Source of the DNA: Streptomyces sp. V1I1
Lineage (GTDB): Bacteria > Actinomycetota > Actinomycetes > Streptomycetales > Streptomycetaceae
Reading direction: 5' to 3'
Length of the DNA stretch: 64,000 nucleotides
NCBI RefSeq assembly: GCF_030817355.1
Contig: NZ_JAUSZH010000001.1
Coordinates: forward strand, 7,477,001 to 7,541,000
Made by a program: the position numbers and the translations under genes
Part shown: one piece after another, positions 41,805 through 50,825 of the stretch
Layout: each line of letters starts with the position of its first letter
Position numbering within the stretch: the stretch's first letter is position 1
Notes under the pieces: generated by a model
The model's database searches: none
What the model saw: only the letters and a program-made list of their open reading frames with translations
Told to the model about the DNA's origin: nothing

Positions 41805-44387
41805 ATGCGCCGCACTGCCGCCGGGGAGCATGCTGGCTGTGTGAACTGGTACGGGGCGGCCGGGCACGCACCGCTGAGCGAGAGCGGGTCGCCGCCCGGG
41901 AAACCGAACACCACCGGCCGGGTTCCGGACGAACTGGCCATGGTGCTCGCACAGGCCGCCGTCAGCGGAATCGAATCGGTCGGCGGATACGCAGGCGGCA
42001 TCTATCTGCGCTCCCGGACGCAGGGGCTGCTCCGCCTCGCCGTGCTCGCCGGGTTGCCGGCCCGGCTCTTCCGCCCCTGGTGGCGCATGCATGTGAACCG
42101 GCCGTTCCCGGTGGCCGAGGCCCACCGATCCGGCCAGGCCGTCCATCTCGCCGACGCCGAGGAAGCCATGCGCCGCTTCCCGCAGCTGATGGCGGGCATG
42201 CCGTACCCCTTCGGCTCCCTGTACGAACCGGTCGTCAGCGGCCGCGAGAAGTACGGGGTGCTCGTGGTGCTGCGCCGGGCCACCCCCGGAAACGCGGTCA
42301 GCCAGAGCGACCGCCGACGGCTGAATGTCGCCGCAAGGCGCCTCAGCGGCGCCCTCGCGGAGCTGGGCGCGGACGGAACGCTCGTCGAGTGGGACGGTGA
42401 ACCGGTCTCCGTCCAACTGCCCGCGGCCACCACGCCGCCGGTGCGGATCGGTCGCTTCGACTGGGACCTCGACAGTGGCTCCATATCCGCCGACGAGGAG
42501 CTGTGCGCGATCCTCGGCAGCGACCCCGCGGCCTTCCCCGGCACCGTCGAGGCGCTTGCGGCGCGGCTGGCGCCGGAGGACGTGTACGGACTGTGGACGA
42601 TCGCCCGACAGGCGGTGGAGTCGGGCCGGCCGGTGGCGCGCAGGATGCGGCTACGGGGACCCGACGGCCGACCTCACCTGCTGGAAATCTCGGGCCGCGC
42701 GCTCTCGCCGGGCGACGGCCTCGGCAGTCATCTGACCGGCTTCCTCGTGGACCTCGGCGTCGGGCCGATCGCCGCCGAAGCCACCGACCGGCTCCCGCGA
42801 TGCATCTTCTCGCTCGACCGCCTCGGCCGGATCACCCACATCAACCACAGCGCGGAGACCTTGCTCGGCCACGCCCGGTCCGAGCTGGCCGGGCGCGTCC
42901 TGTGGGAGGCACTGCCGTGGTTGGGGCACCCTGGCTACGAGGACCACTTCCGGGCCGCACTGATCTCCCACGAGCCCGTCCACTTCATGGCCCAGAGTGC
43001 CTCCAAGGAGTGGATGTCCGTCTGGCTCTACCCCGGCCACGACGGAGTGACCCTCACTGCCGCCGCTGAGGACCAACCCGCGTACTCGCCCGAGTCCGTC
43101 ACCCTGCCGGGCACGGGACTCGGCTCCTCCGCGGACCGCGCCTCCGCGCTGTACCGCCCGGTCGCCCTGGCCATCGCGCTGACCGAGGCCGTCACCGCCC
43201 GTCAGGTGTCCGCCGTGGTCACGGAGGAACTGCTGCCCGCCTTCGGCGGCCGGCAGCTGGCGATCTACCTCCTGAACGAGCGACATCTCTACCTCGCCTG
43301 GGAGACCGGTTTTCCTCAGGGCTTCCTGGACCGATTCGACGGCGTCGGGCTCGACGCCCGGCTGCCCGGCGTGGAGACCCTCACCACCGGCCGCCCCATG
43401 TTCTTCGAGTCCATGGAACGCCTGGCCGTCGCCTACCCCGGCATACCCATGGACGCCAACGTGGGCGCCAGGGCCTTCCTGCCGCTGATCGCCTCCGGGC
43501 GTCCCGTCGGCTCCTGCATCCTCGGCTTCGACCAGCCGCGCGGCTTCAGCCCCGAAGAGCGCACAGTTCTCACCGCGCTGGCCGGACTCATCGCACAGGC
43601 CCTCCAGCGAGCCCAGCGCTACGACACCGAGGCCGCCCTCGCTCGCGGCCTGCAGGCCGCTCTGCTGCCGCACCGGCTGCCCGTACTGGAACACGTCGAC
43701 ACTGTCGGGCGGTACCTCCCGGGCACCCAGGGCATGGAGGTCGGAGGCGACTGGTACGACGTCATCGAGACCGACCGGGGTGTTGCCCTGGTCATCGGCG
43801 ACGTACAGGGACACGGCGTCGCCGCCGCCGCCACCATGGGCCAACTGCGCAGCGCCGTACGCGCCTTCGCCCTCAACGTGCACGATCCGCAGCAGGTGGT
43901 GGCCGGCACCAACCGGATGCTCATCGACCTCGATCCCGGCCAGTTCGCCAGCTGCTGCTACATCGTCCTCGACCCGTCGACGGGCGCGACGCAGGCCGTG
44001 CGGGCCGGGCACCCGCAGCCCCTGCTGCGACACGTCGACGGTCGCACCGAGGTCCTGGACCTTCCCGGCGGCGTCGTGCTCGGCGTCGACGTCGACGCGT
44101 CGTACCCCGTCACCGAACTGCAGCTCGAGCGGGGCGAGGTCCTGGCGCTGTTCACCGACGGGCTGGTGGAGCAGCCGGGAAGCGACATCGACCTCGGCAT
44201 CGACCAGCTGCGCAGCACACTCGCCGAAGCCGGCTCGTCCCCTCTCGCCGAGACGGCCGACCGCCTCATCCGCGAGGCTCGGCACGCCACCGACCGGCCC
44301 GACGACATCGCACTGCTGCTCGCCGCCCGCTGGACCGAGGCCTCGTCGGCGCACGGGGCCGGGGCCGGAGCGAGGCGAGCGCCATGA
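41805..44387 (+). CDS. PP2C (SpoIIE-type) phosphatase with GAF and PAS sensor domains
   Basis: About 860 aa. Residues ~35-190 form a GAF-like domain (GGIYLRSRTQGLLRLAVLAG). Two PAS-like domains follow (FDWDLDSGSISADEELCAIL; CIFSLDRLGRITHINHSAE). A second GAF covers ~440-600. The last ~240 residues are a SpoIIE phosphatase: GGDWYDVIET, VIGDVQGHGVAAAATM, LFTDGLVE and DDIALLL bear the metal aspartates. It should dephosphorylate an anti-sigma-factor antagonist in a partner-switching pathway. The start is uncertain (ATG 41751, ATG 41805 or GTG 41841). ATGA overlap with the next gene, another phosphatase. Confidence 0.88.
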   Translation: MRRTAAGEHAGCVNWYGAAGHAPLSESGSPPGKPNTTGRVPDELAMVLAQAAVSGIESVGGYAGGIYLRSRTQGLLRLAVLAGLPARLFRPWWRMHVNRPFPVAEAHRSGQAVHLADAEEAMRRFPQLMAGMPYPFGSLYEPVVSGREKYGVLVVLRRATPGNAVSQSDRRRLNVAARRLSGALAELGADGTLVEWDGEPVSVQLPAATTPPVRIGRFDWDLDSGSISADEELCAILGSDPAAFPGTVEALAARLAPEDVYGLWTIARQAVESGRPVARRMRLRGPDGRPHLLEISGRALSPGDGLGSHLTGFLVDLGVGPIAAEATDRLPRCIFSLDRLGRITHINHSAETLLGHARSELAGRVLWEALPWLGHPGYEDHFRAALISHEPVHFMAQSASKEWMSVWLYPGHDGVTLTAAAEDQPAYSPESVTLPGTGLGSSADRASALYRPVALAIALTEAVTARQVSAVVTEELLPAFGGRQLAIYLLNERHLYLAWETGFPQGFLDRFDGVGLDARLPGVETLTTGRPMFFESMERLAVAYPGIPMDANVGARAFLPLIASGRPVGSCILGFDQPRGFSPEERTVLTALAGLIAQALQRAQRYDTEAALARGLQAALLPHRLPVLEHVDTVGRYLPGTQGMEVGGDWYDVIETDRGVALVIGDVQGHGVAAAATMGQLRSAVRAFALNVHDPQQVVAGTNRMLIDLDPGQFASCCYIVLDPSTGATQAVRAGHPQPLLRHVDGRTEVLDLPGGVVLGVDVDASYPVTELQLERGEVLALFTDGLVEQPGSDIDLGIDQLRSTLAEAGSSPLAETADRLIREARHATDRPDDIALLLAARWTEASSAHGAGAGARRAP

Positions 44388-46807
44388 GCACGCTGAACGC
44401 AGCCGAGAATCGCGGCTTCCGCGGTCCCCTCGACGTCACGAGAGCGGCCACGGCCGTACTGGACACCCACGGCACCGTCGTCGGCTGGAGCCCCACGGCC
44501 CAGGAGCTGCTGGGCTACCCGTCGCACGAAGTGCTCGGGCACCCGATCGGCGCCCTGGTGGTGCACCCCGCGGGCGGGCATCGCACGGCCGCGGACCTGC
44601 CGTCGGGCGCCCCGTTCTCGCGCCGACAGGTGCTGCCCATGCGGCACCGGGACGGCCGTACCCTCCGCGTGGCCACCGCGGTGCTTCCGCTGTCCCACGC
44701 GGGAGCCGGGCCCGCCCGGGTGCTGAGCCTGGCCGACGCGGACGAGACGGAACAGTGGGAGGCCCTGCAGGCGATGCTCCGCGGCCTGGCCACGCAATCA
44801 CCGGTCGGCCTGGCCATCTACGACACGCAGTTGCGGGTGGTGTGGACGAACTTCGCCCTGGTCCAGGAGATGGGCAATTCCCAGTACGCGGGCATGGGCC
44901 CGGACGACATGGTGACCCATGGCGAGGTCCTCTCTTCGCGGTATCCGGCGACTCTGGAGGAGGTCATGCGGAGGGTGCTGGTCACCGGCGAGCCCGTCAT
45001 CGAGCTCCACTACCGAGGCCGCCCGCCCGTGGACCCGGACCACGACCATGTCTGGTCGTGCTCCTACTACCGGCTGCAGGACGCCGGGTCCTCCTCGCTG
45101 GGCGTGTGCGAGGAGACGGTGGACATCACCGCCCGCTATCTCGCGCAGCAGCGACTGGACCTTCTGGTCCGAGCGGGGGGACAGGTGGGCACCACCTTGG
45201 ACATGGCCCGCACTGCGCAGGAGCTCTCCGCTGTCATCGTCCCGCAGTTCGCCGACGCGGTCACTGTCGACCTCCTGGAGGAAGTCCTGGGCGGCGAGCA
45301 GCCCACGCCGGGCAGCGAGCCGACGAGTAGCGTGGTCCGGGTGTGGGGAGCGCCGGGACAGGAGGCGCCGGGCCCGAACGAAGCCCGGCCCGCCCAGCGG
45401 ATCGACTTCCCGCCGGACTCGCCCCAGGCCCGCAGCCTCTCCTCGGGGCGGTCCGTACTGGAACGCCGGCTGGTCACGCCCGGCAGTGACGGGCGAGTGC
45501 CCGGGAGCTCGCGGCTGGTCGTGCCCCTGCGTGCCGAGGGCGCCACGCTGGGAGTGGTCACCTTTGCGCGGGACAGCCACCCCGACCCGTTCGACGCCGG
45601 TGAGGTGGCGGTCGCCGACGAGCTGGTCGCCCGGGCCGCCGTATGCATCGACAACGCCCGCCGCTTCACCCGCGAGCACGCCGCCGCCCTCATGCTTCAG
45701 CGCAGTCTGCTTCCGCAGACTCTGCCGCGGCTCACCGCCGTCGAGATGGCGTACCGCTATCTGCCCGCGGACAGCAGGGCCGGAGTCGGCGGCGACTGGT
45801 TCGATGTCATCCCCCTGTCGGGCGCGCGGGTCGGTCTGGTCGTGGGCGATGTGGTCGGCCACGGTCTGCGCGCCGCAGCCACCATGGGTCGGCTGCGCAC
45901 GAGCGTACGTGTGCTCGCCCGGCTCGACCTCGCGCCGGACGAGCTCCTCGCGCGCCTGGACGACCTGATCGGCCAGACCGCCGACGAGCACGACGCAGCC
46001 TTCACTGAGAGCGACAGCGGGACGGACCATGACGGGCTTGGGGTGACGTGCCTGTACGCCGTGTACGACCCGGTGTCCGGACTCTGCAGAATGTCGCGCG
46101 CCGGCCATATCCTCCCTGGCGTCGTCGACCCGGCAAGCGGCTCGGTCACCTTCCCCGACCTGCCTGCGGGCCCGCCCCTCGGTCTGGGAGGCCTGCCCTT
46201 CGAGAGCGCGGAACTGATACTGCCGGAAGGCAGCCTCGTCGCCATGTTCACCGACGGCCTCGTCCGGGGCCGGGGCCGGGACGTCGACGCCGAATTCGAC
46301 CGGCTCCGCGCCGTCCTCACCGAGCACCGACGCCCGTTGGAGGAACTGTGCGACCAGGCGGTGGGGCCGCTGCAGCCCGGTTCCGTGGACGACGACGCCG
46401 CCCTGCTGCTCGTACGCACGCGCACGCTGGACCGCCACCAGGTGGCCGCATGGGAGCTGGAGGCCGATCCGGAGGAGGTCGGCCGGGCCCGGGCCGCGGT
46501 CGCCGAGCAGGTCGGCGAGTGGGGCCTTGACGACCTCGTCTTCACCACCGAGCTGGTGGTGAGCGAGCTCGTCACCAATGCCATGCGGTACGCCTCCGGC
46601 CCGATTCAGCTGCGGCTCATCCGCGAGCAGACGCTGATCTGCGAGGTCTCCGACACCGGACACACCTCACCCCATCTGCGCCACGCCGGCAGCGACGACG
46701 AAGGCGGCCGGGGTCTCTTCCTCGTCGCGCAGATGACCCTGCGGTGGGGCACGAGGCACACATCCGCGGGCAAGACGATCTGGGCCGAGCAGGCGCTGCC
46801 GTCGTGA
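44384..46807 (+). CDS. PP2C (SpoIIE-type) phosphatase fused to an RsbW-like kinase domain
   Basis: An 807-aa protein: two PAS domains (TAVLDTHGTVVGWSPTAQEL; LAIYDTQLRVVWTNFALVQE), a short GAF (~260-420), a SpoIIE phosphatase (GGDWFDVIPL, VVGDVVGHGLRAAATMG, MFTDGLVRG, DDDAALLL), then a HATPase domain at the C-terminus (ELVVSELVTNAMRYASGP with the N-box Asn, GGRGLFLVAQM as the G-box). The last domain is of the RsbW/anti-sigma kinase type, so one protein holds both the phosphatase and the kinase of a partner switch. Coupled to the upstream phosphatase gene by ATGA. Its stop lies 4 nt from that of the convergent molybdoenzyme. Confidence 0.9.
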   Translation: MSTLNAAENRGFRGPLDVTRAATAVLDTHGTVVGWSPTAQELLGYPSHEVLGHPIGALVVHPAGGHRTAADLPSGAPFSRRQVLPMRHRDGRTLRVATAVLPLSHAGAGPARVLSLADADETEQWEALQAMLRGLATQSPVGLAIYDTQLRVVWTNFALVQEMGNSQYAGMGPDDMVTHGEVLSSRYPATLEEVMRRVLVTGEPVIELHYRGRPPVDPDHDHVWSCSYYRLQDAGSSSLGVCEETVDITARYLAQQRLDLLVRAGGQVGTTLDMARTAQELSAVIVPQFADAVTVDLLEEVLGGEQPTPGSEPTSSVVRVWGAPGQEAPGPNEARPAQRIDFPPDSPQARSLSSGRSVLERRLVTPGSDGRVPGSSRLVVPLRAEGATLGVVTFARDSHPDPFDAGEVAVADELVARAAVCIDNARRFTREHAAALMLQRSLLPQTLPRLTAVEMAYRYLPADSRAGVGGDWFDVIPLSGARVGLVVGDVVGHGLRAAATMGRLRTSVRVLARLDLAPDELLARLDDLIGQTADEHDAAFTESDSGTDHDGLGVTCLYAVYDPVSGLCRMSRAGHILPGVVDPASGSVTFPDLPAGPPLGLGGLPFESAELILPEGSLVAMFTDGLVRGRGRDVDAEFDRLRAVLTEHRRPLEELCDQAVGPLQPGSVDDDAALLLVRTRTLDRHQVAAWELEADPEEVGRARAAVAEQVGEWGLDDLVFTTELVVSELVTNAMRYASGPIQLRLIREQTLICEVSDTGHTSPHLRHAGSDDEGGRGLFLVAQMTLRWGTRHTSAGKTIWAEQALPS

Positions 46808-46811
46808 AGAT

Positions 46812-47927
46812 CTAGTTCTCCAGACACAGCACGGAGATCCGCTGGACCAGGTTGTTGGCGAAGCCGCCGCGGTTCCATGGCTGGGTGAGGGGCTGAGTGT
46901 GGCCTTCGGCGTCGGTGGCGCGGGCGCTGAGCACATGGCTGCCCGGCGTGGCGGCCCAGGAGGACTGCCAGCGCCGCCAGGCCCACCGGTGGCCGTCCGC
47001 CGGGGCGAGTTCGGCCTCGCGCCAGGAGCTGGTGCCGTCGGTGCTCACCTCCACCCTCGTCACCGGGGCGTGCCCGGACCAGGCCCGGCCCTCCAGTGGC
47101 ACCTCACCGGCGCGTACGACACGGGCCCGGGACATGAAGTCGGGGAACCCGGGCGGGATCATCAAGGCTCGTGGCGCGATCAGGGTGACCGGTTCGCCGG
47201 GGTCGTCGGCCTGCTGCCGGTAGCGGTAGGCAACCGTCTGCTGGAAGCCGGTGAACGGGGTGTCGGTGAGGGCGATGTCGCGCAGCCACTTCACGTGCGC
47301 CATGCCGTACCAGCCGGGGACGATCAGCCGTAGCGGACTGCCGTGCTGCGGCGGCAGGGGCCGCCAGTTCATCGCGTACGCCACCAGCACCTGCGGATCG
47401 TCGCCCATGGCCAGGGGCAACGGCAGACTGCGCCGGTAGTCCTGCTCGACACCGCGCTCGACGCCATGGTCGGCTCCGGTGAAGACGGCCTCGACGGCAT
47501 CCGCATCCGCCCCGGCCTCGGCGAGCAGCGTGCGCAGCGGCACCCCGGTCCACTCGGCGGTTCCGACCGCCTCGACCAGCCAGGGCTGGCTCACCGGGCG
47601 CGGCGAGAGCCGGGCCCGGCCGTTGCCCGCGCACTCCATCGTCACGCGCTGGGTGGCTGCCGGGAACGACCGCAGCGTCGCCATGTCCAGCGTCAGCGGA
47701 GTGCGCACCCGGCCGCTGACGGTCAGCTCCCACCCATCGGCGTCGGCCGCGGGGATGTCGTAGTGGACCAGGACATAGTGCAGTCCGGCCGGGGTGAGGT
47801 CGTAGCGCATGGCCTCCAGCGGAAGCCCGTGATTGCGGGCCGCGAGGGCCAGTTCGTCCAAACCGATGCCCTCGTCGGGCGCGGCGACGCGCCCTGGTGC
47901 GCTGATGTCACCGATGCGTCCCTCCAT
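46812..47927 (-). CDS. Sulfite oxidase-family molybdopterin oxidoreductase
   Basis: A 371-aa protein with the sulfite oxidase Mo-pterin fold. The molybdenum-ligand Cys is in VTMECAGNGR, with PRPVSQPWLVEAVGTAEWTG next, HGSPLRLIVPGWYGMAHVKW as the second pterin contact, and a C-terminal dimerisation domain (VTRVEVSTDGTSSW). No signal peptide, haem or Tat motif, so a cytoplasmic SUOX-type enzyme or a homologue with another substrate. The ATG at 47927 (MEGRIGDIS) is the best start; a longer frame begins with TTG. It would share the molybdopterin supply with the cox operon, though its cofactor is not the cytosine dinucleotide form. Confidence 0.88.
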   Translation of the reverse strand: MEGRIGDISAPGRVAAPDEGIGLDELALAARNHGLPLEAMRYDLTPAGLHYVLVHYDIPAADADGWELTVSGRVRTPLTLDMATLRSFPAATQRVTMECAGNGRARLSPRPVSQPWLVEAVGTAEWTGVPLRTLLAEAGADADAVEAVFTGADHGVERGVEQDYRRSLPLPLAMGDDPQVLVAYAMNWRPLPPQHGSPLRLIVPGWYGMAHVKWLRDIALTDTPFTGFQQTVAYRYRQQADDPGEPVTLIAPRALMIPPGFPDFMSRARVVRAGEVPLEGRAWSGHAPVTRVEVSTDGTSSWREAELAPADGHRWAWRRWQSSWAATPGSHVLSARATDAEGHTQPLTQPWNRGGFANNLVQRISVLCLEN

Positions 47928-48012
47928 GACCCCATGGTGCTCTTCTCGCCAGGTCCGGGCACCCCGTGGAGCGGCCGGAGAAGTACCGGCCAAAGGTGCT
48001 TGGTCCCACCGG

Positions 48013-48042
48013 TTGACTGGAATGCCCGAGCAAGCGTTATAT
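48013..48042 (+). promoter_or_regulatory. Candidate promoter of the SPW-repeat gene
   Basis: TTGACT (48013-48018), 18-nt spacer, TTATAT (48037-48042), 47 nt before the start codon. Confidence 0.5.
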
Positions 48043-48088
48043 CGGAGTTAAAGGGCAGATAAAGGCTTCTGAATGGAGGCGGCCCGCA

Positions 48089-48565
48089 ATGACCACCCAT
48101 CCGAGCATCGAGCAACACCCCGATCTGGCCGAGATGCGCTCCCGGTTCGAACGGGCGACCACAACTCCCCGTGCCCAGGCGATCGAGACACTCGCCCTGC
48201 TGACCGGCCTGTACCTGGCCGCATCGCCGTGGATAGCCGGGTTCAACGGCCTCACCACGCTGGCAGTGTGCAACCTGATCACCGGCGCCGCCTATGTCCT
48301 GTGCATGGGCGGGTTCGGCTCGGCATACGAGCGGACACACGCCATGGCCTGGTGCGCGATAGTCATCGGAGCATGGACGATCATCTCTCCGTGGGTCGTC
48401 GTCGGTAACGTCGACACGACTCGGACCATCGTCAACAACATCATCGTCGGCGCTGTGGCCCTGCTGCTCGGCCTGGCCATGGCCGCCATGGACGTCCGCG
48501 CACCCGCTCGCCTGCGAGCCCGCGCAGGCTCCCGCGGCGACACGGGCGTCGCCCCGATGCGCTGA
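48089..48565 (+). CDS. SPW-repeat membrane protein
   Basis: A 158-aa membrane protein with two SPW repeats: YLAASPWIAGF after the first helix and WTIISPWVV after the third. Four transmembrane helices are visible (ALLTGLYLAASPWIAG, LAVCNLITGAAYVLCM, AWCAIVIGAWTIISPW, NNIIVGAVALLLGLAM). The role of the family is unknown; members often lie in stress regulons. GGAGG sets the ATG at 48089. Monocistronic: it has its own promoter and a strong hairpin after the stop. Confidence 0.9.
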   Translation: MTTHPSIEQHPDLAEMRSRFERATTTPRAQAIETLALLTGLYLAASPWIAGFNGLTTLAVCNLITGAAYVLCMGGFGSAYERTHAMAWCAIVIGAWTIISPWVVVGNVDTTRTIVNNIIVGAVALLLGLAMAAMDVRAPARLRARAGSRGDTGVAPMR

Positions 48566-48623
48566 CGCGCACGCACGGAAGGCACTGATCACATCGATTC
48601 GTTCCGGATCACCGGCTGAGACG

Positions 48624-48652
48624 CGGTGGGGTGCGGATACCGCACCCCACCG
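48624..48652 (+). terminator. Terminator hairpin after the SPW gene
   Basis: Perfect 13-bp stem (arms 48624-48636 and 48640-48652) with a 3-nt ATA loop. It lies between the SPW stop and the start of the chimeric ORF. Confidence 0.75.
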
Positions 48653-48654
48653 TG

Positions 48655-49320
48655 ATGATGGTCGCGATGGATGACGTGGATGTGCTCCCGGAGCCGGAAC
48701 TGCCGGCCGCGGCCCGCCGGGGTGACCCGGCGGCCTTCGAGGAGCTGGTCGACAGCCACAGGCGCGAGCTGTACGCCCACTGCTACCGGATGCTCGGCTC
48801 GGTGCAGGACGCCGAGGACGGGTTGCAGGAGTCGCTGCTCGCGGCCTGGCGTGGCCTGTCCGGCTTCGAGGGCCGCAGTTCGCTGGGTACGTGGCTCTAC
48901 CGCATCAGCACCAACGCCTGCCTGCGGCTTGCCGCCCGCCGCCCCCGGCGGATCCTCTCGCCCGACCACGGCCCGCCGCGGAGCGACACGGCCGACACCC
49001 TCACCGACAGCCGGACCAAGCCGTGGCACGACACCACGCGCATCGTCCGGCGCGTGGACGCCCACCAGCAGATCGCCGAGCTCAAAAAAGGCCCTGGCCG
49101 CGACATCCTGGTCTTCGGCAGCCGCACCCTGTGGAACGATCTGCTCGCCGCCGGCCTCGTCGACGAACTCCACCTGATGATCGGGCCGGTCGTCGTCGGC
49201 GGCGGGACGCCGGCCTTCGGTGCCGGACCGGTGCCCCCGCTACGGCTGCTGTCCACGCACACCTGGGACGGCACCGACAACATGCTCGTCCGGTACGCAC
49301 CCGGCGACCGGGCTTCGTAG
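48655..49320 (+). pseudogene. In-frame chimera: ECF sigma factor N-half joined to RibD-type reductase C-half
   Basis: The open frame is intact (about 220 aa) but joins two unrelated families. Residues ~5-105 are sigma-70 region 2 of a SigJ/SigX5-type ECF factor (GDPAAFEELVDSHRRELYAH, then YRMLGSVQDAEDGLQESLLA, SLGTWLYRISTNACLRLA). From about 48990 on it is the second half of a dihydrofolate-reductase/RibD-domain protein (TRIVRRVDAHQQIAELKKGP, ILVFGSRTLWNDLLAAGLVD, IGPVVVGGGTPAFG). The sigma region 4 and the reductase's NADPH-binding start are missing. It probably arose by a deletion between adjacent genes. No ribosome binding site is visible, as the terminator hairpin ends 2 nt before. Confidence 0.75.
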
Positions 49321-49415
49321 CCGGTTTTCACCCAGCGGACGGCGTGCGGAGGGATCATCGTGATGCCGGGCTTCGGACGACCGGTCAGACTCGACGACAG
49401 CAAGGAGCACGACGC

Positions 49416-50825
49416 GTGTCCCCTCTCTTCCCTGCCCTCGCCGCCCGGTCGCCGCTGCCCGCCCTCCGGTTCGGCGACCGGTCCCTGACCCACGCCGAAC
49501 TGGCCGCGGCGGCAGGCTCGCTGGCCGCCCGGATCAGCGATGCGCGCAGGGTCGCGGTCTGGGCGACGCCCACCCTGGAGACGGCGGTGGGCGTCGTGGC
49601 CGCGCTGCTGGCGGGTGTGCCCGCCGTACCCCTCAACCCGAAGACAGGCGAGCGCGAGCTGGCCCACATCGTCTCGGACAGCGCGCCGTCACTCGTACTG
49701 GCGGAGCCGGGCGCCGAACTGCCCCCGGCGCTCCGCGCCTTGCCGCGTACGGACATCGAGACCACCGCGGCGCGAGCGCCGCTGCCGCCCGAGCCGTCCG
49801 CCGATGCGCCCGCCCTCATCGTCTACACCTCGGGCACCACGGGGCCGCCCAAGGGCGCCGTGCTGCCGCGCCGCGCGATCACCTCCACCCTGGACGCCCT
49901 TGAGGACGCCTGGCAGTGGACCTCCGACGACGTCCTCGTCCACGGCCTTCCGCTCTTCCACGTCCATGGGCTGATCCTCGGCATCCTCGGCCCGCTGCGC
50001 CGCGGCGGCTCGGTGCGGCATCTGGGACGGTTCAGCACGGACGGCGTGGCGCGCGAGCTGGAGTCGGGCGCGACGATGCTGTTCGGCGTGCCGACGATGT
50101 ATCACCGGATCGCTGAGGCACTTCCCGGCGATCCGCGGCTCGCGAAGGCCCTGGCCGGAGCCCGGCTGCTGGTCTCCGGCTCGGCCGCGCTGCCCGTGCA
50201 CGACCACGAGCGGATCGCGGCGGCGACCGGCCGCAGGGTCATCGAGCGGTACGGCATGACCGAGACGCTCATGAACACCTCGGTGCGCGCCGACGGCGAA
50301 CCGCGTCCCGGCACGGTCGGCCTGCCCCTCAAGGGAGTTGAGCTGCGGCTGGTCGACGAGAGCGACGGCATCGGAGAGATCCAGGTGCGCGGGCCGAACC
50401 TCTTCACGGAGTATCTGAACCGGCCCGACGCGACCGCGGCGGCCTTCGACGGCGGCTGGTTCCGTACGGGGGACATGGCGAGCCTCGACGCGGACGGGTA
50501 TGTCCGGATCGTCGGCCGCAAGGCCACCGACCTCATCAAGAGCGGCGGCTACAAGATCGGCGCGGGCGAGATCGAGAACGCCCTGCTCGACCACCCCGGC
50601 GTACTGGAGGCGGCGGTGACCGGGGAGCCGGACGCGGACCTGGGCGAGCGGATCGTCGCCTGGATCGTGCCCGCCGACCCGTCCGAGCCACCCGCGCCCG
50701 AGGAGCTGTCCGCGCATGTCGCAGCGCAGCTCGCCCCGCACAAACGCCCTCGTGACGTGCGCTTTCTCGACGCCCTGCCGCGCAACGACATGGGCAAGGT
50801 CATGAAGCGGGCCCTCCATGGCTGA
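49416..50825 (+). CDS. matB: Malonyl-CoA synthetase MatB
   Basis: A 469-aa AMP-forming acyl-CoA synthetase. The P-loop is IVYTSGTTGPPKG, motif A5 RYGMTETLMNTS, the hinge FRTGDMASLDADGY and the catalytic lysine near the end in PRNDMGKVMKRAL. The active-site region, KSGGYKIGAGEIENALLDHP and the segment ERYGMTETLMNTSVRADGEP closely match Streptomyces MatB as I recall it, which makes malonyl- and methylmalonyl-CoA from the free acids. GTG start at 49416 with AAGGAG. The stop overlaps the next gene by 8 nt. Confidence 0.9.
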   Translation: MSPLFPALAARSPLPALRFGDRSLTHAELAAAAGSLAARISDARRVAVWATPTLETAVGVVAALLAGVPAVPLNPKTGERELAHIVSDSAPSLVLAEPGAELPPALRALPRTDIETTAARAPLPPEPSADAPALIVYTSGTTGPPKGAVLPRRAITSTLDALEDAWQWTSDDVLVHGLPLFHVHGLILGILGPLRRGGSVRHLGRFSTDGVARELESGATMLFGVPTMYHRIAEALPGDPRLAKALAGARLLVSGSAALPVHDHERIAAATGRRVIERYGMTETLMNTSVRADGEPRPGTVGLPLKGVELRLVDESDGIGEIQVRGPNLFTEYLNRPDATAAAFDGGWFRTGDMASLDADGYVRIVGRKATDLIKSGGYKIGAGEIENALLDHPGVLEAAVTGEPDADLGERIVAWIVPADPSEPPAPEELSAHVAAQLAPHKRPRDVRFLDALPRNDMGKVMKRALHG

